Notes: generated from the sequence alone by a model not told the origin. Shown: positions 26,363 to 34,735, counted from the first letter of the stretch. The stretch: DNA of 64,000 nt from Bacteroidaceae bacterium (GCA_017534535.1 JAFXVZ010000001.1:1-64000), one strand, 5' to 3'. Program-made: numbers and translations.

Positions 26363-26632
26363 CTATTCCACCACGCCAGCCTCCTGCCATTCGGAAACGA
26401 TTCCCTGCACATCGGCCAAAGCTTCTGCTGTCGTTACATCGTATTCCTCACTGAGTTTGCTTGCCAAAGAATCAAAGGTAAAATCTCCCATTTCGACAGC
26501 TTGTTTCCACAACCACGCCGCCGTTTCATTGAGGCACAACAGACGTCCAAAGTCAATCGCCCCAAGGCCCTCACCCATAATTACCTGCTCGCCGCACACT
26601 TCTCGCAGCACAAATCCTTTTTTCAGTTTCAT
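26363..26632 (-). CDS. PqqD-like (RRE) small protein
   Basis: An 89-residue protein with the PqqD fold: an N-terminal winged-helix strand pair, LGAIDFGRLLCLNETAAWLW near 23-42 where PqqD proteins have the conserved L-N-x-x-A/T-x-x-W, and a C-terminal helical part. PqqD-like domains (RiPP recognition elements) hold precursor peptides for modifying enzymes. It is the last gene of the operon starting with a small glycine-rich peptide at 30428, and its ATG overlaps the stop of the S24/S26 peptidase (ATGA). A recognition role for that peptide is inference. Confidence 0.8.
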   Translation of the reverse strand: MKLKKGFVLREVCGEQVIMGEGLGAIDFGRLLCLNETAAWLWKQAVEMGDFTFDSLASKLSEEYDVTTAEALADVQGIVSEWQEAGVVE

Positions 26633-27060
26633 AATCTTCTATAAATTGCTAATAAATATCTTCTTATCGGTTTCAACAGCCACCAGACCTTCGCCCCAAA
26701 ACGCTGCCATCTGCCATATAGGTAGCGGGTATGACCCTTGGCACTTACCACATGGGTAGCCAATGCCTTGACATCATTAAGCAGGCAACACTCTGTACCC
26801 AATAAATTACCATCGCCCATCAGTGTCACCTGATCTCCTTCGATGCGGATAATGCGGTGAATGACAAAACGACAGCCGTCAACCCAAGCCAGCACCACAT
26901 CGCCAATCTTGGACTGTCCGGGCTTTTGCAGAATCACACTCTCCTTTCCACCAATAATGAAAGGCAACATACTGTTCCCCTTGACGGGCAGTGTAACACT
27001 GATGCCTTCTTCAACCAGCCTAATAGCCTCTTGTATAATTATCTGATCGTTGTCAATCAT
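26629..27060 (-). CDS. S24/S26-family (signal-peptidase-like) peptidase
   Basis: A 143-residue protein. The catalytic Ser30 lies in VKGNSMLPF, the S26/S24 signature, followed by GDVVLAWVDGCRFVIHRI, where His68 occupies the place that holds Lys in classical bacterial type I signal peptidases; Ser-His pairs are known in archaeal and ER-type enzymes. A basic C-terminal segment (KPIRRYLLAIYRRL) could sit on the membrane. In this operon it could cut the peptide or a partner (inference). It starts 33 bp after the kinase stop, with a heptanucleotide array in the gap. Confidence 0.75.
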   Translation of the reverse strand: MIDNDQIIIQEAIRLVEEGISVTLPVKGNSMLPFIIGGKESVILQKPGQSKIGDVVLAWVDGCRFVIHRIIRIEGDQVTLMGDGNLLGTECCLLNDVKALATHVVSAKGHTRYLYGRWQRFGAKVWWLLKPIRRYLLAIYRRL

Positions 27061-27071
27061 ATCAATTAATC

Positions 27072-27113
27072 GTCAATTGTCAATTGTCAATTGTCAATTG
27101 TCAATCGTCAACC
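27072..27113 (-). repeat. Heptanucleotide array at the kinase 3' end
   Basis: Six units: four GTCAATT, then GTCAATC and GTCAACC. On the minus strand these are TTGACNA-type units that encode the last residues (LTIDN) and the stop of the kinase gene and fill the gap to the next start codon. Confidence 0.85.
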
Positions 27114-27951
27114 TACAAAGCCTTGCCGCATCCTCATTTGGTAAGCAATCCAAAAACCACATAGGCACATGCCCAGCCAACCAGTTCTCCGTCTGGTGCA
27201 ATCCATCCGCAATGCCCTTATCCCATCGTTTGCCACTGATGCTGAGTATCAACGACGCATACGCCTCGATGCCACTCATTCGTCTGATGCTATTATGGGG
27301 TGCCTGGTTCAACTGTACCATCCCACCGACAGGCATGGAAACATTCCGATAGCAGGGAGTCTTGCCACTCCAAGGTGACCCATAGACAATAGCCTCGCCC
27401 TGAGCTGAGATTCTCACCACAGGATTATCGTCGTTCACCAATTCCGTCCCTTCAATGTGCTGTAGCCAAAGCCTCGCATGGGTACTCTTACCCGTTCCGC
27501 TAACACCCAAGAAAAGATAGCCCTTTCCTTGGCACGACACTACGGCAGCGTGAAACAAAGCCGTCTGCTGGTTAGCAGTGGCAAGCGCATAGAGTACCAT
27601 CAAGGCATTATCAATGGCAAACTTCTCATCATAGCCAGTGGTAATCAACTCAGCGCTGCTATAGTCGGCAGCGCAGACCACCCACCCAGCCGTTTGCCCT
27701 ATCAAACCGAACTCAAACACAGGTCTTTTGTCAGGCGTATGGCCGCAAATTATTATCTGCCCTTCGTCTTCTTGCCTGATTTCCTCTTCATAGGCTGGTG
27801 CCTCACCGCTACTAATGGTCAACTCAAACACCAAATTGTCAGTTGGCTCGCAGATGAAAGGTTCGTAGTTGCGCATCAGCTTCAGCAACTCCACTTGGGC
27901 ACATACGGCAAACACATGGTCTGCCACTCTAAAATATTTTGTTATCTTCAT
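27094..27951 (-). CDS. HPr-kinase-like protein kinase
   Basis: A 285-residue protein of the HprK/PckA-like P-loop group, without the N-terminal HprK regulatory domain. The P-loop FLGVSGTGKST is at about 147-157 and LVNDDNPVV (about 171-179) supplies the acidic metal-binding pair. In some Firmicutes lasso-peptide clusters HprK-like enzymes phosphorylate the precursor peptide; the same arrangement (peptide, kinase, nucleotidyltransferase, PqqD-like protein) is seen here. The target is therefore possibly the 45-residue peptide (inference). Its ATG overlaps the preceding stop (ATGA), and its last residues are encoded by a repeat array. Confidence 0.8.
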   Translation of the reverse strand: MKITKYFRVADHVFAVCAQVELLKLMRNYEPFICEPTDNLVFELTISSGEAPAYEEEIRQEDEGQIIICGHTPDKRPVFEFGLIGQTAGWVVCAADYSSAELITTGYDEKFAIDNALMVLYALATANQQTALFHAAVVSCQGKGYLFLGVSGTGKSTHARLWLQHIEGTELVNDDNPVVRISAQGEAIVYGSPWSGKTPCYRNVSMPVGGMVQLNQAPHNSIRRMSGIEAYASLILSISGKRWDKGIADGLHQTENWLAGHVPMWFLDCLPNEDAARLCRLTIDN

Positions 27952-29051
27952 CGTTTTAAATCAGATAATGAAAATGTTCTGTATTTAATTCGTTCTGGGA
28001 TGGTACGCGCCACCTGCTTCACATAATGCAGTTCCAAGCAGACAACCTCCCAGCAGTTGAAAGGTAGCAGTTGCAGATGCCTGAACTTGGTTTTTGAAAC
28101 ACGCTTCCAGGAATGAAAACCTGCCCGTTCAGCAAACCACCCAAAGTTACCGCCATCCATAACGTCCTGCAGCACCCTCTCGCCCCATTTGCTGTCTGGA
28201 GGACAGAGCATCAGCAGCTTGTCCAGATGCAGCACTTCCTGCAACACCCACATCAGCGCCCCAGCCATACGCTGTAAGCCAAAGGATTTCAGCAGACCAC
28301 CCACCGTTTTCCGGTCATCGGCACTGGCATTGTTCAACAGCCAGTAGTAATCCACTATCTGCCTGATGCCTATGCCTTCCTCTAAGAAATGTCGCTGGAT
28401 ATGTGCCAATTGCATTACCAAAGCAAACCTACAGGTGGGTACATTAAATCCCTCTTCAACGGGGGTAAGAATTCCTATTTCAGTTCCCAGCCACTGTTGC
28501 AGACGGCGGTTGGTAAATGGGTTAAAGTTTCCCGAAGCCGGTTGGTAATGAACCTCCACCACCACGCCGTTCTCATCGGCAGGGAGCTGTATATGATAGT
28601 CATATCTGTCCACATCCAAGTCCCCGGGGAAGGCCTTCAGGCAGAAATCCACCACACGCTGATAACCGCCCTCCACCCAGATGTCAATGTCGCCAGGCTG
28701 TCGCAGCAGCTTGTCGGGATAGAGTCGCGCATTGGCTTGGCCTTTCAGGATGGCAGTCTGGAAGCCAGCCTCTGCGAAGAGTCGTGTGAGCCTTGCCGCC
28801 TCGCTGTTCAGCAAAGCGTTCAGTCCACGGATGGCTTCCACCTCGCTTGCCCAGGGCAGTGCCACATCCATCGGCACCGGCTGTCTGGTTGCCTCGGCGA
28901 AGCATACGCCTAAAAGCGACTGGCGAGTGGCGGCATCATACAATTGCCGCCACTCGTCAGCTATAGGCTTCATCTTAAACTCTTCGATGCCCAATGCTGC
29001 CCGTAGCAGCGCAAACAACGTATTGTCAACTTGGGTCATATAAAACAACAT
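27948..29051 (-). CDS. Nucleotidyltransferase family protein (NTP_transf_5-like)
   Basis: A protein of about 367 residues. The nucleotidyltransferase-like core has AILKGQANARLYPD and the metal-binding LLRQPGDIDIW near 116-125, then a helical C-terminal region. This family (uncharacterised nucleotidyltransferase, PF14907-type) accompanies HprK-like kinases in several peptide clusters. What is transferred and to what is not known; adenylylation of the peptide or of a phosphate on it is speculation. The ATG at 29051 overlaps the upstream lipoprotein stop; ATG at 29036 is an alternative. Confidence 0.8.
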   Translation of the reverse strand: MLFYMTQVDNTLFALLRAALGIEEFKMKPIADEWRQLYDAATRQSLLGVCFAEATRQPVPMDVALPWASEVEAIRGLNALLNSEAARLTRLFAEAGFQTAILKGQANARLYPDKLLRQPGDIDIWVEGGYQRVVDFCLKAFPGDLDVDRYDYHIQLPADENGVVVEVHYQPASGNFNPFTNRRLQQWLGTEIGILTPVEEGFNVPTCRFALVMQLAHIQRHFLEEGIGIRQIVDYYWLLNNASADDRKTVGGLLKSFGLQRMAGALMWVLQEVLHLDKLLMLCPPDSKWGERVLQDVMDGGNFGWFAERAGFHSWKRVSKTKFRHLQLLPFNCWEVVCLELHYVKQVARTIPERIKYRTFSLSDLKR

Positions 29052-30271
29052 CAAAGACTTGTCTGACCACCGTAGCTTTTCCTACCGAAGGAGACAGGGG
29101 TCAAAGGCACATTACTGTTAAAATAATAAAAGTTACCTTTTACGACCGTCAAATCCGCACGTTCAAACTGATATTTTTTAGCACCTACCGTAGCCATAAG
29201 AGTAAGCGTTGAACTGCTGAACGCAGGCATAGCCACAAACAGCTCATCTGTTTCCGCTGACGGCTTTACCGTATAAGTATGGGTGCCATCGCTCACAATC
29301 AGTTCAGTAGCCTTGAGTGCCTGAGTAGGATCAGCGGCATCCACCAGTTTGAATAAGAAGATGACCTGTTGGTTCTCGAAATTAGCGTAAGTGGTGACGA
29401 TATCAGTATCCTCTATACCATCCACGGTGACAGTAGCTGTTGCATAGTTGCATTTTTCTGCTATGTAATCAAGGGTTCCGTCCTGTCCCGAATACTTCGG
29501 CTCGAGGTACTTCAATGTAAGCGTAGCACCTACCGACGGTATCTTGTCAGCATCCACAACACCTGTAAACGTGGTGGTAGATGAACCATAGCTTTGAGGG
29601 GTAAGGGTTCCTATAGGAGTCTCACCGTCATATACTACCACCTGATCACCCTCTCCCCATGCGGCGTCAATGTTTTTATTGGTAACATCATACGAAAGTG
29701 CGCGTGTATTGGCAGCATCCCTAAAACCCGCATTAATGGTCAGGGTATAAGACGTAGGAGTATTAACCGGATAATCCGGCTCATCGAATATGTTTTCAAA
29801 AGGATCTTGATTCACAGGCTCCACAGGAACAGTCGGCTCCACAGGAACGGTCGGTTCCTCTGGAACTGGTGTAACATCTGGCACATCCCCTACTCCTTCT
29901 TGTGGCTCAGGGTCAGCTGGTACCTCTGGCGTACCACTTGGCTGCTCCGAATCAACTGGTACCTCTGGATTGTCCGTTGGCAATTCAGGGTCAGTCGGGG
30001 TCTCAGCATCTACTACTGGTTGATTAGGGTCAGCTGGCGTTTCCGTTGTTTCCCCAGGCTGCCCTGGGTCAGCCGGGGTCTCGGTGGTTTCGTCTGTCTG
30101 TTCTGTAACAGCAGGCACGTCGGTAGCCTCCTTCTGACCGTTACTTGCAGATGTATCTGTCCTTACCGGAACAAGTATCTGGTCAGCCATATCATCTGCA
30201 CAAGCATTTAAGGATGCTCCTGCACAAAACAAGGCACATCCCATCAAAAAATAGTGGAATAATGTCTTCAT
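29051..30271 (-). CDS. Lipoprotein with proline/acid-rich repeats and a fimbrillin-like domain
   Basis: A 406-residue lipoprotein (signal 1-24, lipobox LNAC). Residues about 45-165 are a low-complexity stalk of repeated P-rich, E/D-rich units such as TPADPGQPGE and VPVDSEQPS. Residues about 175-400 form the same domain as the three neighbouring paralogues: SYTLTINA, AAWGEGDQVVVYDGETPIG, QDGTLDYIAEKCNYATATV and FENQQVIF match theirs. It is thus an anchored surface protein, perhaps a carrier or display partner for the short peptide before it. An AGGAGG ribosome-binding site precedes its start, and the stop overlaps the nucleotidyltransferase start. Confidence 0.8.
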   Translation of the reverse strand: MKTLFHYFLMGCALFCAGASLNACADDMADQILVPVRTDTSASNGQKEATDVPAVTEQTDETTETPADPGQPGETTETPADPNQPVVDAETPTDPELPTDNPEVPVDSEQPSGTPEVPADPEPQEGVGDVPDVTPVPEEPTVPVEPTVPVEPVNQDPFENIFDEPDYPVNTPTSYTLTINAGFRDAANTRALSYDVTNKNIDAAWGEGDQVVVYDGETPIGTLTPQSYGSSTTTFTGVVDADKIPSVGATLTLKYLEPKYSGQDGTLDYIAEKCNYATATVTVDGIEDTDIVTTYANFENQQVIFLFKLVDAADPTQALKATELIVSDGTHTYTVKPSAETDELFVAMPAFSSSTLTLMATVGAKKYQFERADLTVVKGNFYYFNSNVPLTPVSFGRKSYGGQTSL

Positions 30272-30279
30272 TTCTTTAT

Positions 30280-30285
30280 CCTCCT
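30280..30285 (-). promoter_or_regulatory. Strong Shine-Dalgarno of the operon lipoprotein
   Basis: The minus strand reads AGGAGG, 8 bp before the ATG at 30271. Such strong sites are scarce in this window, so the lipoprotein may be translated at a high rate relative to its neighbours. Confidence 0.6.
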
Positions 30286-30290
30286 AATTA

Positions 30291-30428
30291 TTATAAACCA
30301 TTACCAGAATAACCGGGCAATTGACCACCACCGGGGGTAGTACCATTCAGCAAGGCCTGGCGTTTCTGAACCAACTTAATCACCTTCATGGAAGGTCTCT
30401 CATAATTTCTTTTTTTGTTCTTTTCCAT
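30291..30428 (-). CDS. Short glycine-rich peptide, candidate RiPP precursor
   Basis: A 45-codon frame too short for usual gene calling. It starts with the basic MEKNKKRNYERPSMKVIKL, then a middle QKRQALLNG, and ends in a glycine/proline-rich tail (TTPGGGQLPGYSG at 30-42). The layout, a charged leader with YExPxxxVxxL followed by a Gly-rich C-terminus, resembles small Bacteroidales peptides that sit beside PqqD-like and kinase genes. It lies directly behind a consensus promoter (30449-30456) and 19 bp before the operon lipoprotein, so it is the first gene of the operon. Ser41 or Ser13 would be candidate phosphorylation sites. Its role as a modified precursor is inference. Confidence 0.7.
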   Translation of the reverse strand: MEKNKKRNYERPSMKVIKLVQKRQALLNGTTPGGGQLPGYSGNGL

Positions 30429-30448
30429 ACTCTAAAATATTATCACGA

Positions 30449-30456
30449 CAAAGATA
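30449..30456 (-). promoter_or_regulatory. -7 element of the peptide-kinase operon
   Basis: The minus strand reads TATCTTTG, with TTGTG about 18 bp upstream as -33 element. The peptide ATG is 21 bp downstream. Confidence 0.7.
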
Positions 30457-30574
30457 CAACTTTTTTTTATTTCTCACAACTATTCTCAGCTATTATTTGG
30501 TAATGACATCGCAGTTGCCCCATTTGAGCACAATAACTTGCTATACATTACAACTTTCTTGCCCTGGACTCGCG

Positions 30575-31909
30575 TCAATTAGGATAGCTGCCGCTGATGG
30601 TATTCTCCTGCACGCTGACAGTGCCGCAAGTGCTGTCCTGGCCGCCACCAGGACCGATATCCCACGGGCTATTTGAATCACCTTCAGCTTGACCTGAGGC
30701 GGTGCCGTTGATGATGATGTCACCGCAGCCACCTTCATATCCGCTGCCGATGCCGGCTGCTAGACGGCTGCCCGAGGCGGTGATGGTGCCACCAGTGATA
30801 CTAATACTGCCACAACTACCATTTTCTCCACTGCCGATGCCGGCACCTCCACTGAGACCCATGGCAGTGATGGTGCCACCGGTGATGCTGATATTGCCAC
30901 AACTACCATTTTTTCCGCTGCCGATGCCGGCTGCTAACCCGCCACCCGTGGCGGTCAGCGAGCCTGTGCCATTGATGGAGGCTTTGTACAGCGTGATGCT
31001 TGCGCCGTCTGCGACGGATATCTTGTACCTATTATCGGTTGCACCCATCAGCACATCACCGTCCTGGGCAACGTAATGGCCGGTAAGCTTTGAGAGATCC
31101 ACCAGATTGCCTTTCGCCATCTGCATGGTCAAGGTGTAGTACTTACCTCTTTCTATCGTGGCGTTTTCACGCACAAAGGTATAAATATCTGTACCATTAG
31201 TGGCTGTCATGGAAATGTCCTTTTCACTGAAGCTTGGGAGGGCAACGAAAACCTCGCCCGTGGAAGCTGTGGGCTGAATGGTGTATGTACGACCATTAGC
31301 TGCGACTATCATCTCCGTGGCGCTGATGGCGATGCCTGCATCGTCATGCAGGGTAAACTTCACGATGGACTGTTGGTTCTCGAAGTCGGCTACCGTGGTG
31401 GTGACATCGGTGCCGTTGATATTCGTTACCTTGACGGATGCCGTGGCATAGTCGCAGTGGGCGGCGATGTAGTCGAGGGTTCCGTCCTGGGTGGCGTAAT
31501 CTGGAGAGAGGAACTCCAGGGTCAGCTCGTCACCCACCTCCACACCGGACACCTCGCCTTTCAGTATGGCATGAGCCACATTGTCCTCCTGTGGCTTCAG
31601 CTCACCCACTTTCGTGTCACCTTTAAATACATAGATGGTGTCCGTAGTCATCCAAACGGCATCCAGGCTTTCCTCAGCAGTGCCTTCGTCTGCCAGTATC
31701 AAAGCCTTGGTCGTCGCTTCGCCTTTGGTGGCATGCACGGTCAGGGTGTAGGTCTAGGAGGAGGTGGTGGTGGTAGTGGCAGCAGTACTGACTGCAGGCA
31801 CTTCGTACTCAACCAATGTCTCGTTGGTGCACGCGGTGAATAGACCCAGTGTTATAACCAGCACCGTCAGGGCAGTAGCTGCCAGAATTGACTTCTTTCT
31901 CATTTCCAT
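30575..31909 (-). pseudogene. Fimbrillin-like/beta-helix lipoprotein, copy 1, with amber codon
   Basis: The frame from ATG 31909 encodes MEMRKKSILAATALTV, a lipoprotein signal with LFTAC, then reaches TAG at 31754-31756 (codon 52), exactly where copy 2 has CAG (Gln) in SSQTYTLTV. Downstream the frame is open for 393 codons: a fimbrillin-like domain (QDGTLDYIAAHCDYATASV, FENQQSIVKF) and a C-terminal glycine-rich part made of GAGIGSGENGSCGSISITGG-type repeats, probably a right-handed beta-helix. The N-terminus of copy 2 is nearly identical. Unless the codon is suppressed or re-initiation occurs, no exported protein is made. Confidence 0.75.
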
Positions 31910-32021
31910 TATCAAATCTATTTTTTTATTTAATTATTTTTTTGTTCTGTCCGTAAATATAATGTATGGATTTGGCAAGGTTTATCCGACTAAACATAAG
32001 TCGCAGCCCGGCATCACCTCA
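31872..32021. repeat. Duplicated 5' segment, downstream copy (pairs with 33601-33750)
   Basis: About 150 bp covering the first codons of copy 1 and its upstream region are almost identical to 33601-33750, at an offset of exactly 1729 bp. Similarity stops at CACCTCA on both sides. This marks the unit of a tandem duplication that produced copies 1 and 2. Confidence 0.8.
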
Positions 32022-32042
32022 TGCCCGACCTTGGAAACCAGA

Positions 32043-33638
32043 TTAATTATTGTATCCAAATATTCTCATCCCGTCAATGTAACAATCATCCTGCACAACG
32101 ACAGATATGCATCCGCCACTCTCAGCCCTTGGGCCAATATCATAAGCTTCGCTGCCACCGGATACTATGCCATAGCCAATATCAGCGATAAAGATGTGGC
32201 CACATAAACCACCAATGCCTGCTCCACCACTGCCACTACGTGCTTCGATATAGCCAACATTGATATAGATGTCACCACAGCCAGCCACGCTTCCGCTGCC
32301 GATGGCTGATCCACCATTACTACCATTAGCATAAATGAGAGAAGCAGTGACGCTGATATCACCACAACGACTATTTCTTCCGCCACCGATGCCCGCTCCA
32401 CCATCGCCTCCATGTGCTTCGATATAGCAATAAAGATCATTGATATAGATGTCACCACAGCCAGCCCCACTTTCATATCCTCCGCCGATACCTGCTCCAC
32501 CACTGCCACCATAGGCATAGATAGATCCTCTTCCGTTAATGGTGAGGATTGTGTTTTTGGGACCAGCCTGGATGCCAGGAGAACCATCGCTGCATGCATT
32601 CACCACATTATCCCCGACAAGGGTGATGGTGGCATGACCCAGGCAGGTGATGCCAGCCCACGGGGTATCACCACTAATATTCTTGCCTGCATTGATGTAC
32701 GCATCGCTCAGCGTGACAAACGCCCCATCTGCAATGGATATTTTAATGCTATTATCGATTTCACCAGTCAGTATATCACCGCTCTGAGCCACATAATCCT
32801 CAGAAAGCGTTGAGAGATCCACCACCTTGCCCACCACCTTGTCCATCTGCATGGTCAGGGCGTAGTACTTCCCATTTTCTAGGGTGGCGTTTTCACGAAC
32901 AAAGGTATAGATGTCTGTACCATTGGTGGCTGTCACCTGAATGTCCTTTTCACTGAAACCTGGGAGGGCAACGAAAACCTCGTTCGTGTCAGCAGAGGGC
33001 TTAATGGAACATACATGACCATCAGCTGAAACAAACATCTGCGTGATGCTGATGTCTGCATCTGGGTTGTCATTGTCCTGCAGGGTAAACTTCACGATGG
33101 ACTGCTGGTTCTCAAAGGCGGCACCCGTGGTGGTGACTTCGGTGCCGTTAATTTCCAACACTCTGACGGATGACGTGGCGTAGTCGCAGTTGGTGGAGAT
33201 GTAGTCGAGGGTTCCGTCCTGGGTGGCGTTTGTCGGAGAGAGGAACTTCAGGGTCAGCACGTCATTCAACGCCACATCAATCACCTTGCCTTTCAGTAAA
33301 GTCTGAGCCACATTGTCTTCCTGTGGCTTCAACAAACCCACATACGTATCACCTTTATATACACCAATGGTTTCCGTAGTCATCCAAACGGCATCCAAGC
33401 TTTCCTCAGCGGTGCCTTCGTTTGCCAGTATCAAAGCCTTGGTAGCCGCTTCGCCTTTGGTGGCATGCACGGTCAGGGTGTATGTCTGGGAGGAGGAGGT
33501 GGTAGTGGCAGCAGTACTGACTGCAGGCACTTCGTACTCAACCAATGTCTCGTCGGTGCACGCGGTGAATAGACCCAGTGCTATAACCAGCACCGTCAGG
33601 GCAGTAGCTGCCAGAATTGACTTCTTTCTCATTTCCAT
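32043..33638 (-). CDS. Fimbrillin-like/beta-helix lipoprotein, copy 2 (intact)
   Basis: About 531 residues from ATG 33638. The lipoprotein signal is MEMRKKSILAATALTVLVI with LFTAC; then a fimbrillin-like domain (about 55-280) and a C-terminal region (about 290-520) of glycine-rich repeats such as GGSGGAGIGGGYESGAGCGD and CGDIYINV that probably form a beta-helix or carbohydrate-binding stack. It should be an outer-membrane-anchored surface protein. It is the only intact full-length member of the trio. The upstream region has only a weak -7 element (TATATTTA); expression may depend on read-through. Confidence 0.8.
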   Translation of the reverse strand: MEMRKKSILAATALTVLVIALGLFTACTDETLVEYEVPAVSTAATTTSSSQTYTLTVHATKGEAATKALILANEGTAEESLDAVWMTTETIGVYKGDTYVGLLKPQEDNVAQTLLKGKVIDVALNDVLTLKFLSPTNATQDGTLDYISTNCDYATSSVRVLEINGTEVTTTGAAFENQQSIVKFTLQDNDNPDADISITQMFVSADGHVCSIKPSADTNEVFVALPGFSEKDIQVTATNGTDIYTFVRENATLENGKYYALTMQMDKVVGKVVDLSTLSEDYVAQSGDILTGEIDNSIKISIADGAFVTLSDAYINAGKNISGDTPWAGITCLGHATITLVGDNVVNACSDGSPGIQAGPKNTILTINGRGSIYAYGGSGGAGIGGGYESGAGCGDIYINDLYCYIEAHGGDGGAGIGGGRNSRCGDISVTASLIYANGSNGGSAIGSGSVAGCGDIYINVGYIEARSGSGGAGIGGLCGHIFIADIGYGIVSGGSEAYDIGPRAESGGCISVVVQDDCYIDGMRIFGYNN

Positions 33639-33750
33639 TATCAAATCTATTTTTTTATTTAATTATTTTTTTGTTCTGTCCGTAAATATAATGTATGGCT
33701 TTGGCAAGGTTTATCCGACTGAACATAAGTCGCAGCCCGGCATCACCTCA
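33601..33750. repeat. Duplicated 5' segment, upstream copy (pairs with 31872-32021)
   Basis: Near-identical to 31872-32021. Here its far end runs into the 3' part of copy 3 and supplies that gene's last codons and stop. Confidence 0.8.
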
Positions 33751-34604
33751 TTACCCCCATCAAGGGTGATGGTGAGAGCTGAGAGATCCACCACCTTGCT
33801 CACCACCTTGTCCATCTGCATGGCCAGGGTGTAGTACTTCCCATTTTCCAGGGTGGCGTTTTCACGCACAAAGGTATAGATGCCTGTACCATTGGTGGCT
33901 GTCACCTGAATGTCGTTTTCACTAAAGCCGGGGAGGGCAACGAAAAACTCGTTCGTGTCAGCAGAGGGCTTAATGGAACATACATGACCATCAGCTGAAA
34001 CAAACATCTGCGTGATGCTGATGTCTGCATCAGGGTTGTCATTGTCCTGCAAAGTAAATTTCACGATGGACTGCCCGTTCTCAAAGTCGGCTCCCGTGGT
34101 GATGACTTCGGTGCCGTTAATTTCCAACACTCTGACGGATGACGTGGAGTAGTCGCAGTTGGTGGAGATGTAGTCGAGGGTTTCGTCCTGGGTGGCGTAT
34201 GCCGGAGAGAGGAATTTCAGGGTAAACATGTCATTCAACGCCACACCGGACACCTCGCCTTTCAGGGAGGTATGAGACACATGGTCTTCCTGGGGACTCA
34301 AAAAACCTATATATTTGTGATCTTTATATACGCGAATTTTATCCGTAGTCTTCCAAACGGCATCCAGGCTTTCCTCAGGGGTGCCTGGATTATTCAATAT
34401 CAATGCCCTGGTCGCCGCCTCGCCCTTGGTGGCATGCACGGTCAGGGTGTAGGTGTTGGGAGGGGAATGAGAAAAGGCTGTCCTGGCAACAGGTGCCTCG
34501 CATTCAACCAATGTCTCATCGGTGCAGGCGGTGAGCAGACCCAGTGCTACAACCAACACCATCAAGGCAATAGCTGCCAGTTTTGACTTCTTTCTTATTA
34601 CCAT
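33711..34604 (-). pseudogene. Fimbrillin-like lipoprotein, copy 3, lacking the beta-helix part
   Basis: 297 codons from ATG 34604. It has the lipoprotein signal (LLTAC) and the whole fimbrillin-like domain (HATKGEAATRALI, QDETLDYISTNCDYSTSSV), but after KVVDLSALTITLDGG the sequence runs into the duplicated segment and ends with EVMPGCDLCSVG. The glycine-rich C-terminal domain of its paralogues is missing, probably deleted at the duplication junction. The remaining protein could still be exported, so it may be a functional short form. It has a consensus promoter (34632-34639), the best of the three. Confidence 0.65.
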
Positions 34605-34631
34605 TTTTACATGTGTATTTTTTTCAGTTTG

Positions 34632-34639
34632 CAAATGTA
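34632..34639 (-). promoter_or_regulatory. -7 element of lipoprotein copy 3
   Basis: The minus strand reads TACATTTG, with TTTTG about 20 bp upstream. It could drive copy 3 and, by read-through, copies 2 and 1. Confidence 0.65.
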
Positions 34640-34686
34640 ATGAATTATTTTGGATTTTGCAAGGAAACATGGAAAAACGGGAAGAG

Positions 34687-34735
34687 TTGACGATTGACCA
34701 TTGACGATTGACCATTGACCATTGACCGTTGATTG
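34687..34735 (+). repeat. Heptanucleotide array
   Basis: Seven consecutive units: TTGACGA, TTGACCA, TTGACGA, TTGACCA, TTGACCA, TTGACCG, TTGATTG. Confidence 0.85.

Noticed and set aside
29594-30211. Long open frame on the plus strand opposite the operon lipoprotein
   Set aside because: It is the antisense of the proline/acid-rich stalk, where periodic codons keep the other strand open; it has no family match and no promoter.
1773-31756. TAG recoded as glutamine, since both the XRE pseudogene and lipoprotein copy 1 carry TAG at an expected Gln
   Set aside because: The XRE gene also has a TGA at an expected Arg, other genes (for example the MBL hydrolase) end normally at TAG, and C-to-T changes explain both cases.
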